Source of the DNA: Coprinellus micaceus
Taxonomy: Eukaryota > Basidiomycota > Agaricomycetes > Agaricales > Psathyrellaceae
DNA length: 64,000 bases
Reading direction: 5' to 3'
NCBI GenBank assembly: GCA_951394405.1
Contig: OX596335.1
Coordinates: forward strand, 4,774,001-4,838,000
The position numbers were made by a program, and so were the translations under genes. The notes under the pieces were generated by a model, which saw only the letters and a list, made by a program, of their open reading frames with translations, was not told the origin of the DNA and did no database searches. Shown here piece by piece: positions 12,747-22,017 of the stretch. Each line of letters begins with the position of its first letter. The first letter of the stretch is position 1.

Positions 12747-13423
12747 TGGGGTAGTTGTATCACCGGTTCAATAACTATAATTTAATTCATATGTAGAGCT
12801 ATATTATTTACTCCGATAATCGATTTAGAATTCTGGCTCCAGTTCCCATTAGTCCAGCCCAGCCCCTAGGCAGATGATCCTTGCTCTAAGGGACAATATA
12901 GGCCACTCTTGGGGCAGTGGGGAGCCCGTAGCAGGAATCCGGATGGTGTCGCTACCTGTCAGAATGGCAAGGGTGGGTCACTTCAGCATCCTCAATTTGA
13001 CGGTGGTGGAAGTTATCAAGAGTCCTAGGAACAGGACTTTTTTAAACGGATGGGTGTGGGGATCGGCGCACACCACTCGTACGTCCACACCCAACCCAGC
13101 CAGTACTTCGCCAGTGTCCCAACATCGCAGTTTGAGACGCGACAGACTACCGGGGATCAGCATACCATTACGGGCGGATAGAGAGAATCCTTCGCAGGAT
13201 TGCCCTTCGGGCCATGGCTTCCTGGGTTGCCTCGCGTCGCAGGGTTGGCTGAGTGATATTGGACCGAACACTTGTGAGGCCCGATCCATTCATCAATCCC
13301 GACGACGAGGTCAACGTGTAGCGGGGCCAGCGTGAGTTATAAGGCAGTACGGCGGTGATATCTTTACCCATATCTTATAGGGTCGCTGAGCTGGCCGAAT
13401 ACCTGGTGGGGTTTATAACGCTG
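12747..13423. other. Intergenic, target region of the Ty3 insertion
   Basis: One open frame of about 150 codons (12874-13335) is present but has no motif and an odd composition; I do not call it. The retroelement target ATATC begins at 13424. Confidence 0.5.
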
Positions 13424-13428
13424 ATATC
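13424..13428. repeat. Target-site duplication ATATC, left
   Basis: Five bases immediately before the left LTR; the same five follow the right LTR at 21175-21179. Confidence 0.93.
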
Positions 13429-14027
13429 TGTTACGACCTCGATGAGGGAGTTGGACAAGTGTCCGACAATTGGTCGACTCTGGGCAGGTCAATGGTCAAT
13501 GATGCAATGATTACTTATCTTAGGTATCGAGTACGATGTTGGCGATCGTTGTATCTGATACTACCAAGAACTATGTTGACGATAGCTCGCTTGGACTTAG
13601 GCGTTGGTCGTTGTCTTATTGGCTTAATTGGCTTGCTCTTAGTTGTCTTTGGATTTTGGCACAAGGCACTATTCGATAACGGGGAAAAAGTATAACAAGC
13701 TAAAGTACATGGGTCTAATCTATAGGGTTTATATACCCATGGATACTAGTCGCTATGAGTCAATATATCTAACGAGTCAATATAACTATGAGTCGATTAC
13801 AGTCAGAGACAAGTCATACTTAGTTTAGACAGACTAAGTATGAGTCGTATATGAGTCATAAATAAGATGACTCAATAAACGTCCTAACAAGTCATCGAAT
13901 GTCAACTACTTTAACCAAAACAACAAATAATAATACAAAAGAGTTTGCCGAAAGAAAAAGAATAAGTCCTCGACGAAAGATAAAAATATATGGCATATTT
14001 ACAAATCATGTGTAGCGCAGCGTAACA
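13429..14027 (-). repeat. 3' LTR of the Ty3 element
   Basis: 599 bp, with a short inverted terminal repeat TGTTACG/CGTAACA. Apparently identical to the copy at 20576-21174. Confidence 0.95.
13725..13874 (-). promoter_or_regulatory. LTR core promoter with TATA box and clustered TGASTCA motifs
   Basis: On the minus strand a TATATAAA box (13725-13738 region) is preceded by three exact TGASTCA sites (13756-13762, 13852-13858, 13868-13874) and several GAGTC near-matches. TGASTCA is the AP-1/Gcn4 bZIP core. A 10-bp perfect inverted repeat (CATACTTAGT/ACTAAGTATG) lies between them at 13816-13843. Stress- or starvation-responsive transcription is inferred. Confidence 0.6.
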
Positions 14028-14040
14028 TTACCCCCCTCAC
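14028..14040 (-). other. Polypurine tract next to the 3' LTR
   Basis: On the minus strand the sequence GTGAGGGGGGTAA directly precedes the LTR start, the expected place for plus-strand priming in an LTR element. Confidence 0.75.
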
Positions 14041-14058
14041 AAACTTTGAAACACTGAT

Positions 14059-14967
14059 TCAAACCGAAGTAGAGGGGTACTCGGGTCCCCAATTCCCATC
14101 ATCTCCCCAACCGGTCTCGTACTTCCACTCGGTGTCAATCTCAACCTTCTCCTCCTTCTTCTTGTTGTTGCGGTTGCGGATACGGTTGGAGCGGCGAAGC
14201 TTCTTAGGCTTCTGGGGGCAGTCGAAAGGGTAGTGACCGGCCGCCGTCTTCTTGCAGTGGATGCAGGTCCACTTGGTGTGATCGACCTGCCAGTGGCCGG
14301 GTTGCTTGCAAGACGTGCAGGTGGCCAACCTGCGCTTGAGTTTGTCCTCCTTGGTGAGGGAGTACATCTTGACCTGGCCGTAGACGATGTTGCGATAGTC
14401 GTATTCCCGAAGGTAGAGGTGGGCCCGGCGAACGGCCGCTCGAACTTCGTCGATGTTGGTTTCGATGACGTTGGTGGCCAGCTTCTTCCTCGCCTCGGCT
14501 CCCATCAACTTCATCTCGATAACGTTCATGAATTTGGTGGGGGGAGTTCCGGGGCAGTCGTACGCGGCCTCCTTGATCTCCTTGATCTCCTCCTCCCATT
14601 TTTCCGCTGCCTCGATCTCCTCCAGGACATGCCCCCAGTGGGCGTCGGGGTTGTTGTATTTGGCCGCACCGAACAGGACCCCCGTTGGTCCCGTTTGCTT
14701 GACTACGTCCTTGACCGTCTTCATCTCCCTGATCTTGGCTTCGGCGACGTAAATTTCGGCTGGGGTGAAGGCGGTTCGAAGGTCGCATGTTTCGAAATCG
14801 GCGGGGAAGGCGCGCTTCGGGAGCATGACTACGTCGGGGGCGACGGCGTAGCTATAGGCGGGGATTGGGGCAGGCTTCTGGGGAAGGTTGGGGACAACGG
14901 TCCCGATGATGATGTCGAAGTCCTGGGGGGCGGTCTCGTAGGCAGTAGTGGAAGTGGAGTTGAACAT
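14059..14967 (-). CDS. Extra zinc-knuckle ORF between pol and 3' LTR
   Basis: A single 302-aa frame starting with ATG, placed where env or accessory genes sit. Residues 217-250 hold two cysteine clusters: C217-x2-C220-x4-H225-x4-H230 and C235-x2-C238-x6-H245-x4-C250. A strongly basic stretch (255-272) could be a nuclear signal or bind RNA. Upstream is a charged, helical 110-180 region. The ORF is clearly GC-richer than gag and pol of the same element (GGC/GTC-rich versus GAA/AAG-rich), which suggests a separate origin such as capture from a host or another element. No membrane segments, so not an envelope protein. A second nucleocapsid-like or RNA-binding factor is a guess. Confidence 0.8.
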   Translation of the reverse strand: MFNSTSTTAYETAPQDFDIIIGTVVPNLPQKPAPIPAYSYAVAPDVVMLPKRAFPADFETCDLRTAFTPAEIYVAEAKIREMKTVKDVVKQTGPTGVLFGAAKYNNPDAHWGHVLEEIEAAEKWEEEIKEIKEAAYDCPGTPPTKFMNVIEMKLMGAEARKKLATNVIETNIDEVRAAVRRAHLYLREYDYRNIVYGQVKMYSLTKEDKLKRRLATCTSCKQPGHWQVDHTKWTCIHCKKTAAGHYPFDCPQKPKKLRRSNRIRNRNNKKKEEKVEIDTEWKYETGWGDDGNWGPEYPSTSV

Positions 14968-15046
14968 TTTGAGAAAGGTAAAAATATTGTAAAAGGGAAT
15001 TGGCTTTGGGTGGTAGAGTGGGGTAGACAGGATGAACTGGCTGAAG

Positions 15047-18000
15047 TTAGAGGGACAGACCGTTGTCCTCTTTATACTCGTCCAGGATCTCTTGGCAATT
15101 TCCTAGTTCGTCCTCTCTTAGCCACTTTGACTCATTTTCGTCGTACCCGAGGTACTTGATGAGAAATTCTTTTTCTCCATTGCGTTTGACTCGGTGATTG
15201 ATGATTCCTTCTACTTCGTATTCTTCTTCTCCATTGATAACGTCAGGTGGTGGCTGCGGATATGATGGGCCGTGGGTATCGGTGGTCTTGAAAGGTGATA
15301 GAAGCGAGATATGGAAGACGTTGTGAATCTTCCATTGGTTAGGGAGTTCTAGACGGTATGCCCTAGACCCTATGATCTCTATCACTTTGAATGGTCCCAA
15401 ACGTTTGGGTTGCATCTTCTTTGATCGGTAATGAAGCTTCAAGTTCTTTGCTTCAAGCCATACTTCGTCGTTGACTTTGAAGGGCTTCCACGTTCTAGAT
15501 GTTCGTTCTATCATGCGACTTCGTGCGAGTTCATGAGCGGATAAGGCTTCATTTCTTGACTTCTGAAGGTCTTTGAACCGTTCTTCGTTCGCAGGGAAGT
15601 TGGTTTTGTCGAATGCTTCCGGTAGGGCACGAGGTTGTGTACCCATGATCAACTCAAATGGGGTGTGTGTTCTATCCGCATGTCTTCTAGAGTTGTGAAC
15701 GAACTGCAGTATTGGTAAAGCTTGACTCCAAGTTGACGGGTTCGCAGAACAATAGATGGAAAGATATGCTTCTATCTCTTGGTTGACTCGTTCGGTACCT
15801 CCATCGGTTTGCGGATGAAAGGCGGTTGATAACGAAGAGTCTATTTTTAGCTTTTCTAGAAGGTCTCGGAAGGTTTTGGCGGCAAATTGAGGACCTCGAT
15901 CGGAAATAAGTTTATCCGGTAGGCCGTAATCGGTAAAGACGCGGCGGATAAATGCGTCAGCTGTTTGTTTTGCCGTAATAGTTTTGTTGCAGGGTTCTAA
16001 AATTACCCCCTTTGTAAGCCCATGGTCTACCACGACCATGATTGAGTCATATCCCTTTGATGTCGGTAGATCGGTGATAAAGTCTATTGATAGCTGAGTG
16101 AATGGGCGATTTGACTCGGGACCAACGATGGGAAGTAACGTTGGTTTTACTGGTTGTCGGTTGATTTTGAACTGTTGGCATTCGGCGCATCCTTTGACAT
16201 ATGCTTTGACGAATTTCCTCATTCCAGGCCACCAATAGTGTTCTCTGACAGCGTTGAATGTTCCTAGTTCTCCAGGGTGTCCAACCGTTGCTGCGTCGTG
16301 ATGTAATTTTACTATTTTGCGTCTTAATTCGATATCTTCGGGGATATAGGCTTTCCCTTTGCGAAATAACATGTGTTTATCGTCTTTGGTTTCAACGGTC
16401 CAGTCTTCTAAGTCATTCTGGAGGTCAGTGGGACCTTCTTCTAGAATGAGTCTAAGAGCGTCCGTTGCTTCTTGTTCCATTTTGTCGGAGTTGAGAATTT
16501 GTTCTTGAAGAGCGGTGTCAATCAAATTCACAAATAAGTTTTCTGGAAGCATGGTGACTTCTTTTGGGTCTTCATCATCTTGACATAGATCCGGTCTTCT
16601 TGATAGAGCGTCTGATTGGAACATCTTAGTCCCAGCTTGATGTTTCAATTCGAAGTCGTATTTTGACAGCGTGAGACATGCCCTTGCTTGTCGAGGGCTA
16701 AGTCGTTGTGGGTTTCTCCAATAGGTAAGATTCTGATGGTCGGAATATACCGTGGTTGTGAAAGGGGAACCTTGAATGAATGGTCGCCATTCTTCTAATG
16801 CTCGAATTATGGCAAGTAGTTCCCTGTCGTATATTTCGTAGTTTCTTTGAGCACTATCGAATGTTTTGGACATAAAACATATCGGGTGTCTTGCTCCGTT
16901 TTCGTCTAGTTGAGTCAGGACGGCTCCTGAAGCGTGTTTGGAAGCGTCTGCTTCGATTTGATAGGGTTTGTCCGGATCTGGGAGGTGTAGGACAGGGTAT
17001 GACGTGAACTTCTCCTTGAGGGTGTTAAAGGCTACGTTGCATTCATCAGACCAAACGAATGGAACATCTTTTCCTTGTAAAGCGTGTAATGGTACTGCTA
17101 TTTTTGAATAGTTTTTGATGAACCTTCGATAGAAGTTTCCAAAACCTAAGAATGATCGGAGTTCTTTCAGTTTGGTGGGAACTGGCCATTCCGTTAGTCC
17201 TTTGATCTTGTCTGGATCCATACGGATTTTTCCATGTCCGATGATAAATCCTAGGAAATCCACTTCTTCTACTTCGAAGGCGCACTTATCGATATTGGCT
17301 GGTAGTCCTGCTTTTCTAAGTTTGGCCAAGGTTCTTTTGGCTTCTTTTCGACATTGCTCCTTGGTTTCTCCTGCTCCTAATACATCATCCATGTATACTT
17401 CTACCCATGGTGCTTCTTCTAATTCTTCGTGCGCATGAACGATGTCCCTGACATTGTTCGTTCTTGTTAGTTCCATCTTAGGTGGTTCTTCGATTTCGTC
17501 GTGTTCATGAATGACGTCATCCATGAGTCGTTGGAAGGTGGGTGGTGAGTTCTTTAGGCCGAAGAACATGACTGTGGGTTCAAACAGTCCTCCTTGAGTC
17601 ATAAAAGCTGCCTTCCATTCGTCTCCTTTCTTGATTCGGACATTGTTGTATCCCCATTTCAAGTCAATCTTAAAAAAGTATTTCGCCTTCTGGAATCTCT
17701 TTAGGAGATCGTCTATTCTGGGAATGGGATAGGCATCTGATATCGTGTGTTCGTTGAGGTATCGATAGTCCTGACAAAGTCGAAGTTTTCCGTTTTTCTT
17801 TTTCACAAAAAATACTGGTGATCCCATTGGGGATCGCGATGGTCGAATGCGTCCTAACTTTAGATTTTCCTTGAGGAAATCTTTAACCTCCTTTTCTTGG
17901 TCTGGCGAAAGTATGTATGGTTTCATCCTTCTTGGGTCGAAGGTGTCCTTAACGTTGATCGCATGATCATACTTCGTGCTGGCTGGGAATTTATCGGCGT

Positions 18001-18745
18001 TTTTCTTGCTAAACACGTCGAAAAATTCATGGTATACTTCCGGTAATTTGGCCTTGATTTCTGCTTCGGTTTTCTCTTCGATTTCATCATCGAAGTCGTC
18101 AAACTCATCAAATTCATCGGGGAGTTCAGAATATTTGGGGAGGATGAGTTTGCGTGATAGTGTGGTTCTCGCGATATGGACGTGGGTGTATTCTTCTTCT
18201 ACGTCTTCATCGTAGAAGTAGACTTCAATTTCTATTTCAGTGTCGGTGTCAACGATATTGATGCTAGTGTCGTTTTCGATTTTTGGAATTTCGATTGGAA
18301 TGGCGTTAATCTCGGTATCCCGCCAAGTGAGAGTCCCGAGTTTCCAATCGATCATGGGGTTTTCGTCTTGAAGCCATGGAAAACCTAAAATTAGCGTCTG
18401 TTTTCCCAAGCCGCAAATTAAAAGCTGATGTTTCTTCGTTTTCTTGCCAATCGTGAGAGGCAGTCGTACATAGTGAGTAATTGTTCCATATTTGTTGGGC
18501 GTTCCATCAACGTTCTTCGCTTCGAGGGGATAACGAAGCTTCGTGATGGGCAATTGATTTCTTTGGGCGAATTTTTCATCAATAAATTTTCCTCCTGCTC
18601 CGCAGTCAATAAAGCCTTGAGTGGTGATAGTTCGGTCGTCGTGAATGATCGTGATAGGAATGTGCATGCTTTGGTTTCTTATTTCGGCTATCAGCATGGA
18701 TCGGATGCACAGCGATGGAGAGATAGTCGAGTTTTCCTCCTTCAC
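15047..18745 (-). CDS. pol: Ty3 Pol: protease, reverse transcriptase, RNase H, integrase, chromodomain
   Basis: 1232 codons from a GTG overlapping the gag stop. Protease: DCGAGG at 47-52, with Cys-Gly-Ala in place of the usual Ser/Thr-Gly-Ala. RT: KIDLKWGYNNVR (Asp361), FQRLMDD (405-411), YMDD (451-454). RNase H: Asp600, Glu642, Asp669. Integrase: HHCC finger (His816, His823, Cys853, Cys856), then Asp888, Asp949, Glu985, with 35 residues between the last two. Chromodomain about 1174-1222 (YEVEGIINHRVKRNG, KWLREDEL), which in this group guides integration to marked chromatin. About 30-40 residues between FQRLMDD and YMDD are extra. Pol lies in the -1 frame relative to gag; the mechanism joining them is not evident. 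All key residues are present, so activity is plausible. Confidence 0.95.
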   Translation of the reverse strand: MKEENSTISPSLCIRSMLIAEIRNQSMHIPITIIHDDRTITTQGFIDCGAGGKFIDEKFAQRNQLPITKLRYPLEAKNVDGTPNKYGTITHYVRLPLTIGKKTKKHQLLICGLGKQTLILGFPWLQDENPMIDWKLGTLTWRDTEINAIPIEIPKIENDTSINIVDTDTEIEIEVYFYDEDVEEEYTHVHIARTTLSRKLILPKYSELPDEFDEFDDFDDEIEEKTEAEIKAKLPEVYHEFFDVFSKKNADKFPASTKYDHAINVKDTFDPRRMKPYILSPDQEKEVKDFLKENLKLGRIRPSRSPMGSPVFFVKKKNGKLRLCQDYRYLNEHTISDAYPIPRIDDLLKRFQKAKYFFKIDLKWGYNNVRIKKGDEWKAAFMTQGGLFEPTVMFFGLKNSPPTFQRLMDDVIHEHDEIEEPPKMELTRTNNVRDIVHAHEELEEAPWVEVYMDDVLGAGETKEQCRKEAKRTLAKLRKAGLPANIDKCAFEVEEVDFLGFIIGHGKIRMDPDKIKGLTEWPVPTKLKELRSFLGFGNFYRRFIKNYSKIAVPLHALQGKDVPFVWSDECNVAFNTLKEKFTSYPVLHLPDPDKPYQIEADASKHASGAVLTQLDENGARHPICFMSKTFDSAQRNYEIYDRELLAIIRALEEWRPFIQGSPFTTTVYSDHQNLTYWRNPQRLSPRQARACLTLSKYDFELKHQAGTKMFQSDALSRRPDLCQDDEDPKEVTMLPENLFVNLIDTALQEQILNSDKMEQEATDALRLILEEGPTDLQNDLEDWTVETKDDKHMLFRKGKAYIPEDIELRRKIVKLHHDAATVGHPGELGTFNAVREHYWWPGMRKFVKAYVKGCAECQQFKINRQPVKPTLLPIVGPESNRPFTQLSIDFITDLPTSKGYDSIMVVVDHGLTKGVILEPCNKTITAKQTADAFIRRVFTDYGLPDKLISDRGPQFAAKTFRDLLEKLKIDSSLSTAFHPQTDGGTERVNQEIEAYLSIYCSANPSTWSQALPILQFVHNSRRHADRTHTPFELIMGTQPRALPEAFDKTNFPANEERFKDLQKSRNEALSAHELARSRMIERTSRTWKPFKVNDEVWLEAKNLKLHYRSKKMQPKRLGPFKVIEIIGSRAYRLELPNQWKIHNVFHISLLSPFKTTDTHGPSYPQPPPDVINGEEEYEVEGIINHRVKRNGEKEFLIKYLGYDENESKWLREDELGNCQEILDEYKEDNGLSL

Positions 18746-19749
18746 TGAAAATCCTCTACCTTTCCAATGGAAAGTTCCTGAAATTTAGCGAAGATTTCCC
18801 TTTCTTCTTCTCCCGTATATTGGCATAGAAGGGAGTGAATGTTGATTGCTGCTTCCTGGATAGGAACTTTCTTAGTGGAAAGAGTAGAGATTTGTCGATT
18901 GTTCTGGTCATTTGGGGATGGCCGTTGTCTTGGTACATAATTTCCTGATTGAGATCCGTACCGTGGTGGATACCCTTGATTTCTCCTTGGGGAACGACAA
19001 TCCCTTGCGAAGTGACCTTCCTTTCGGCAGTTGAAGCATGCCTTCTTGTTTAGGAGTTCCCTTCTTTCTTCCGTGGTAATCGCGTCGACATCCATGGCAT
19101 TTGGATCTCTGGCGGCTTGTCTTCCAGGATTTGGTCTGAATCCTTGCGATGCGAATGGTCTTGACAGCCCCATTCGCTGTTCCTTCTCTCTTCTCCATTT
19201 TCCATCAGAAAGGATGGCCTTCTCCACCCAATCTTCGAAAGTTTCGGGTTCGTCCAAATACGATTTCATTTTATCAACTATTGCCGGTTTGAGTACACCT
19301 TTTAGATAGTCTAGTGCGACTCTGTCGTTGTTGATAAGGGAGAAGTTTGCTGCGGCGGCAATTTGTCTCCAGTTGGTAATGAAAGTTTGGGCGCTTTCTT
19401 TGTCTTGCTTCTTGTTCTTCAAGTAGTACAGAGCGTCATCTTGTACATACTTCTTTCTGAAGTTCTTCTCGAATTTATCCCAAAAGTCTTTGTACTTGTC
19501 GGTTTTGTATTCCTCTGAATCCATGTATAGCTTCCTCCATACTTCAGCTTCTCCATCAGTGAGTTTGGATAGCACAAAAATGACTTTCTTCCTGTCTTTG
19601 TCTTTGTATTGTTCTTCGTAATAGTCGAAGAAAAGAGAAAGAGAGTCTTTGAACGTGAGAAAATCATTTCGGTCACCGTTGTAATTCTTGACGTTTACTT
19701 TGGCTTCGGAGTTAGTGCTGGTAACATTGATAGAAGTGGAGTCAACCAT
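18742..19749 (-). CDS. gag: Ty3 Gag with CCHC zinc knuckle
   Basis: 335 aa from the first in-frame ATG at 19749. Residues about 18-190 are the capsid-like retrotransposon Gag region (EAEVWRKLY, FWDKFEKNFRKKY, DYLKGVLKP). A single CCHC knuckle lies at 238-251 (C-x2-C-x4-H-x4-C). The stop codon overlaps the start of pol by four bases (CAGTGA), with pol in the -1 frame. The same frame continues open upstream of this ATG for a further 276 codons, described separately, so the true N-terminus may be longer. Confidence 0.93.
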   Translation of the reverse strand: MVDSTSINVTSTNSEAKVNVKNYNGDRNDFLTFKDSLSLFFDYYEEQYKDKDRKKVIFVLSKLTDGEAEVWRKLYMDSEEYKTDKYKDFWDKFEKNFRKKYVQDDALYYLKNKKQDKESAQTFITNWRQIAAAANFSLINNDRVALDYLKGVLKPAIVDKMKSYLDEPETFEDWVEKAILSDGKWRREKEQRMGLSRPFASQGFRPNPGRQAARDPNAMDVDAITTEERRELLNKKACFNCRKEGHFARDCRSPRRNQGYPPRYGSQSGNYVPRQRPSPNDQNNRQISTLSTKKVPIQEAAINIHSLLCQYTGEEEREIFAKFQELSIGKVEDFQ

Positions 19750-20577
19750 GTCGATGTCTTCGTCTTCGAGTTCGACTTTAGGTGGGGATTCGATTTCCTT
19801 TACTTCTTTGATAGATTCCTGTCTTCGGATCTGTTGTGGTGGTTCGAATGACTTTTTTGATCCTCCTGGCGTATTAGTTCTGGATCCTTTTTTGGATTGT
19901 GGGCGATTATACGGCTTAGTTGCTCTTCCTTTTCCTTTGGAAGATGATTCTTCTTCTTGAAGCTTTCTAGCGACTTCTGCTTCGAATTCGCGTTTGGCTT
20001 TAAGTTCCTGCTCTGTCTTTCTTGCTTGTTCTTGAGCTTCTTCGAATTGTTGTGCTAATTCTTCAGTTAATTTGGCGTCTTCTAGATCCTTTTTGATCTG
20101 TTCTTCAGCTTCTTTAAGTTTCTCAACCTTTTGCTTTTGGTTGAATTCTCTTGTAGCGATGACCCTTGCTTCTTCTTCGATTACTCTGAGTCTATCACGG
20201 GTTGCCTTGTGTTGCTTCTCGTATGCTTGGTGTTTCTCCTTTGATTTGGTAACAAGTTTTTCGTCGTGTTCGTCTTTATCAGTTATTGGTCTAGATCCTG
20301 CGTCTATTTGCTGATTTTCAATTGGGTTATCGAGTCTATGTGGACACGGTTGATAATAGCAGCGGTACCAGACGGCCCCTTCTTTTCGAGATGAATCGTC
20401 AAGTGAAGTGTCAGTCTTATTGATGTAGTCGAAGGCGTGGACGTGGTCGATGCAGGAGAGTTCTTGATTAGACGAAGTTGTTGAAGAAGTTTCCGGAGAA
20501 CCTGGGGCAAACGTGTTGGGCGAGCCGTTGTTGCGCTCGTTGATGAGGGCAACGTAATTGTGGAGCTTGTTATTCTG
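19750..20577 (-). other. Open, ATG-less upstream extension of the gag frame
   Basis: From the LTR border to the gag ATG the frame is open for 276 codons without any ATG. The encoded text is protein-like: a polar Ser/Thr start, a Cys-containing WYRCYYQPCP segment, then about 120 residues of heptad-rich coiled coil (KVEKLKEAEEQIKKDLED) and a basic Ser/Pro linker that leads straight into Gag. The in-frame stop TAA lies across the LTR end. Translation would need a non-AUG start or a spliced leader; CGTAACAG at the LTR border could serve as an acceptor. Confidence 0.7.
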
Positions 20578-21174
20578 TTACGACCTCGATGAGGGAGTTG
20601 GACAAGTGTCCGACAATTGGTCGACTCTGGGCAGGTCAATGGTCAATGATGCAATGATTACTTATCTTAGGTATCGAGTACGATGTTGGCGATCGTTGTA
20701 TCTGATACTACCAAGAACTATGTTGACGATAGCTCGCTTGGACTTAGGCGTTGGTCGTTGTCTTATTGGCTTAATTGGCTTGCTCTTAGTTGTCTTTGGA
20801 TTTTGGCACAAGGCACTATTCGATAACGGGGAAAAAGTATAACAAGCTAAAGTACATGGGTCTAATCTATAGGGTTTATATACCCATGGATACTAGTCGC
20901 TATGAGTCAATATATCTAACGAGTCAATATAACTATGAGTCGATTACAGTCAGAGACAAGTCATACTTAGTTTAGACAGACTAAGTATGAGTCGTATATG
21001 AGTCATAAATAAGATGACTCAATAAACGTCCTAACAAGTCATCGAATGTCAACTACTTTAACCAAAACAACAAATAATAATACAAAAGAGTTTGCCGAAA
21101 GAAAAAGAATAAGTCCTCGACGAAAGATAAAAATATATGGCATATTTACAAATCATGTGTAGCGCAGCGTAACA
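20576..21174 (-). repeat. 5' LTR of the Ty3 element
   Basis: 599 bp; it drives leftward transcription. The TATA box and bZIP-type motifs described for 13725-13874 recur here 7147 bp further on (20872-21021). Confidence 0.95.
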
Positions 21175-21179
21175 ATATC
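21175..21179. repeat. Target-site duplication ATATC, right
   Basis: Matches 13424-13428 exactly, which supports a single insertion without later rearrangement. Confidence 0.93.
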
Positions 21180-21190
21180 ACCCTGGCGTT

Positions 21191-21303
21191 CCTGATACGA
21201 TTGATAAGATGATCGAAACTGTGCGTGCCTGATAACTGTGATAAGATCGTCAGAACCGCGATGCACCTGACTGCTTTGATGAGATGGTCAGAACTGTGGC
21301 ATA
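21191..21303. repeat. Three degenerate 37-38 bp tandem units
   Basis: Units start at 21191, 21228 and 21266. Each begins CCTGA and contains a GATRAGATNGTC-like core followed by GAAC; a fourth CCTGATGG start follows. They lie just right of the Ty3 insertion. Confidence 0.6.
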
Positions 21304-22017
21304 CCTGATGGGGTCGTCCAATGCAGTTGTACCTGGAGGGCTTCACCATCCATAGCGTCAATAATCTTCCGTGACAATCGACCTTGCCAGCATTCTGTAT
21401 ATTGTTCCCATGGCCACAATAGAAAATGGCATACCATCAATAGTAAAGGAAGGGCAGAGTCACACCGAGACCGTGATGTAAGGAGACGCCTGTAGCGTGA
21501 TGGTATCAATACCACATCTTACACTCGACGCTCACCAGCCAGCTCACCAGGTTCACCCTTCAAGGGCCCACGACCACAAACGACGAGCCGAGCTGTACCC
21601 TTCAGCGTATCCATACTCTTCGACTGTCCTACCGTGACAGAGGGTTGTCTTCGATACTCTCAGACTATTGAACGTATTCTTTCCCCGGCGAATGCTTCAT
21701 CCTCGCGGAAGAATACCTCGGCGCCACGCTTGAACTCATTCATGTCTCGATGGTCATAAGGTCGCCTGGCTCTACATACTTATGCTCGACCTAACGACGA
21801 CGACGACCGTGGGCGGCTGCTACCTCTTGTCTAGTGTGACCGGCTCAGCCACTCGCTAAGCTGCGCCGCTCTCTCTGTGTTTGCGTGCAGACCCACCGTA
21901 ATGGAGACTCTACGGTCCTCAAACCCACACAAGTTCAAGGTATAAAGCCAACCCATTCTTCTGTTTATTCTGACCCCCTTCTGCACACAACGACCCAACC
22001 GCCTCCACTCGGCAATA
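21304..22017. other. Intergenic and 5' region of the next gene
   Basis: No coding signal. A TATAAAG box lies at about 21940, roughly 80 bp before the ATG at 22018. Confidence 0.5.

Larger units (their letters stand above)
13429..21174 (-). mobile_element. Complete Ty3/gypsy chromovirus LTR retrotransposon (7746 bp)
   Basis: The element starts TGTTACG and ends CGTAACA, has two 599-bp LTRs with no difference that I could find, and is flanked by the 5-bp duplication ATATC. It is transcribed leftward: 5' LTR at 20576-21174, gag, pol with a C-terminal chromodomain, one extra ORF, polypurine tract, 3' LTR at 13429-14027. Pol domain order (protease, RT, RNase H, integrase, chromodomain) is that of Ty3 chromoviruses. 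Identical LTRs and open frames indicate a very recent insertion. No canonical tRNA primer site starting TGG follows the 5' LTR, so self-priming or an unusual primer is possible. Confidence 0.95.

Noticed and set aside
12874..13335. 153-codon open frame left of the Ty3 element
   Set aside because: No family resemblance, atypical composition and no neighbouring exon.
13459..13828. Small open frames inside both LTRs
   Set aside because: They repeat exactly in the second LTR and run against the direction of transcription; they are chance frames.
14204..15159. Long overlapping frames on both strands across the accessory ORF of the retroelement
   Set aside because: GC-rich codons keep antisense frames open; only the frame with the zinc clusters and an ATG makes sense.
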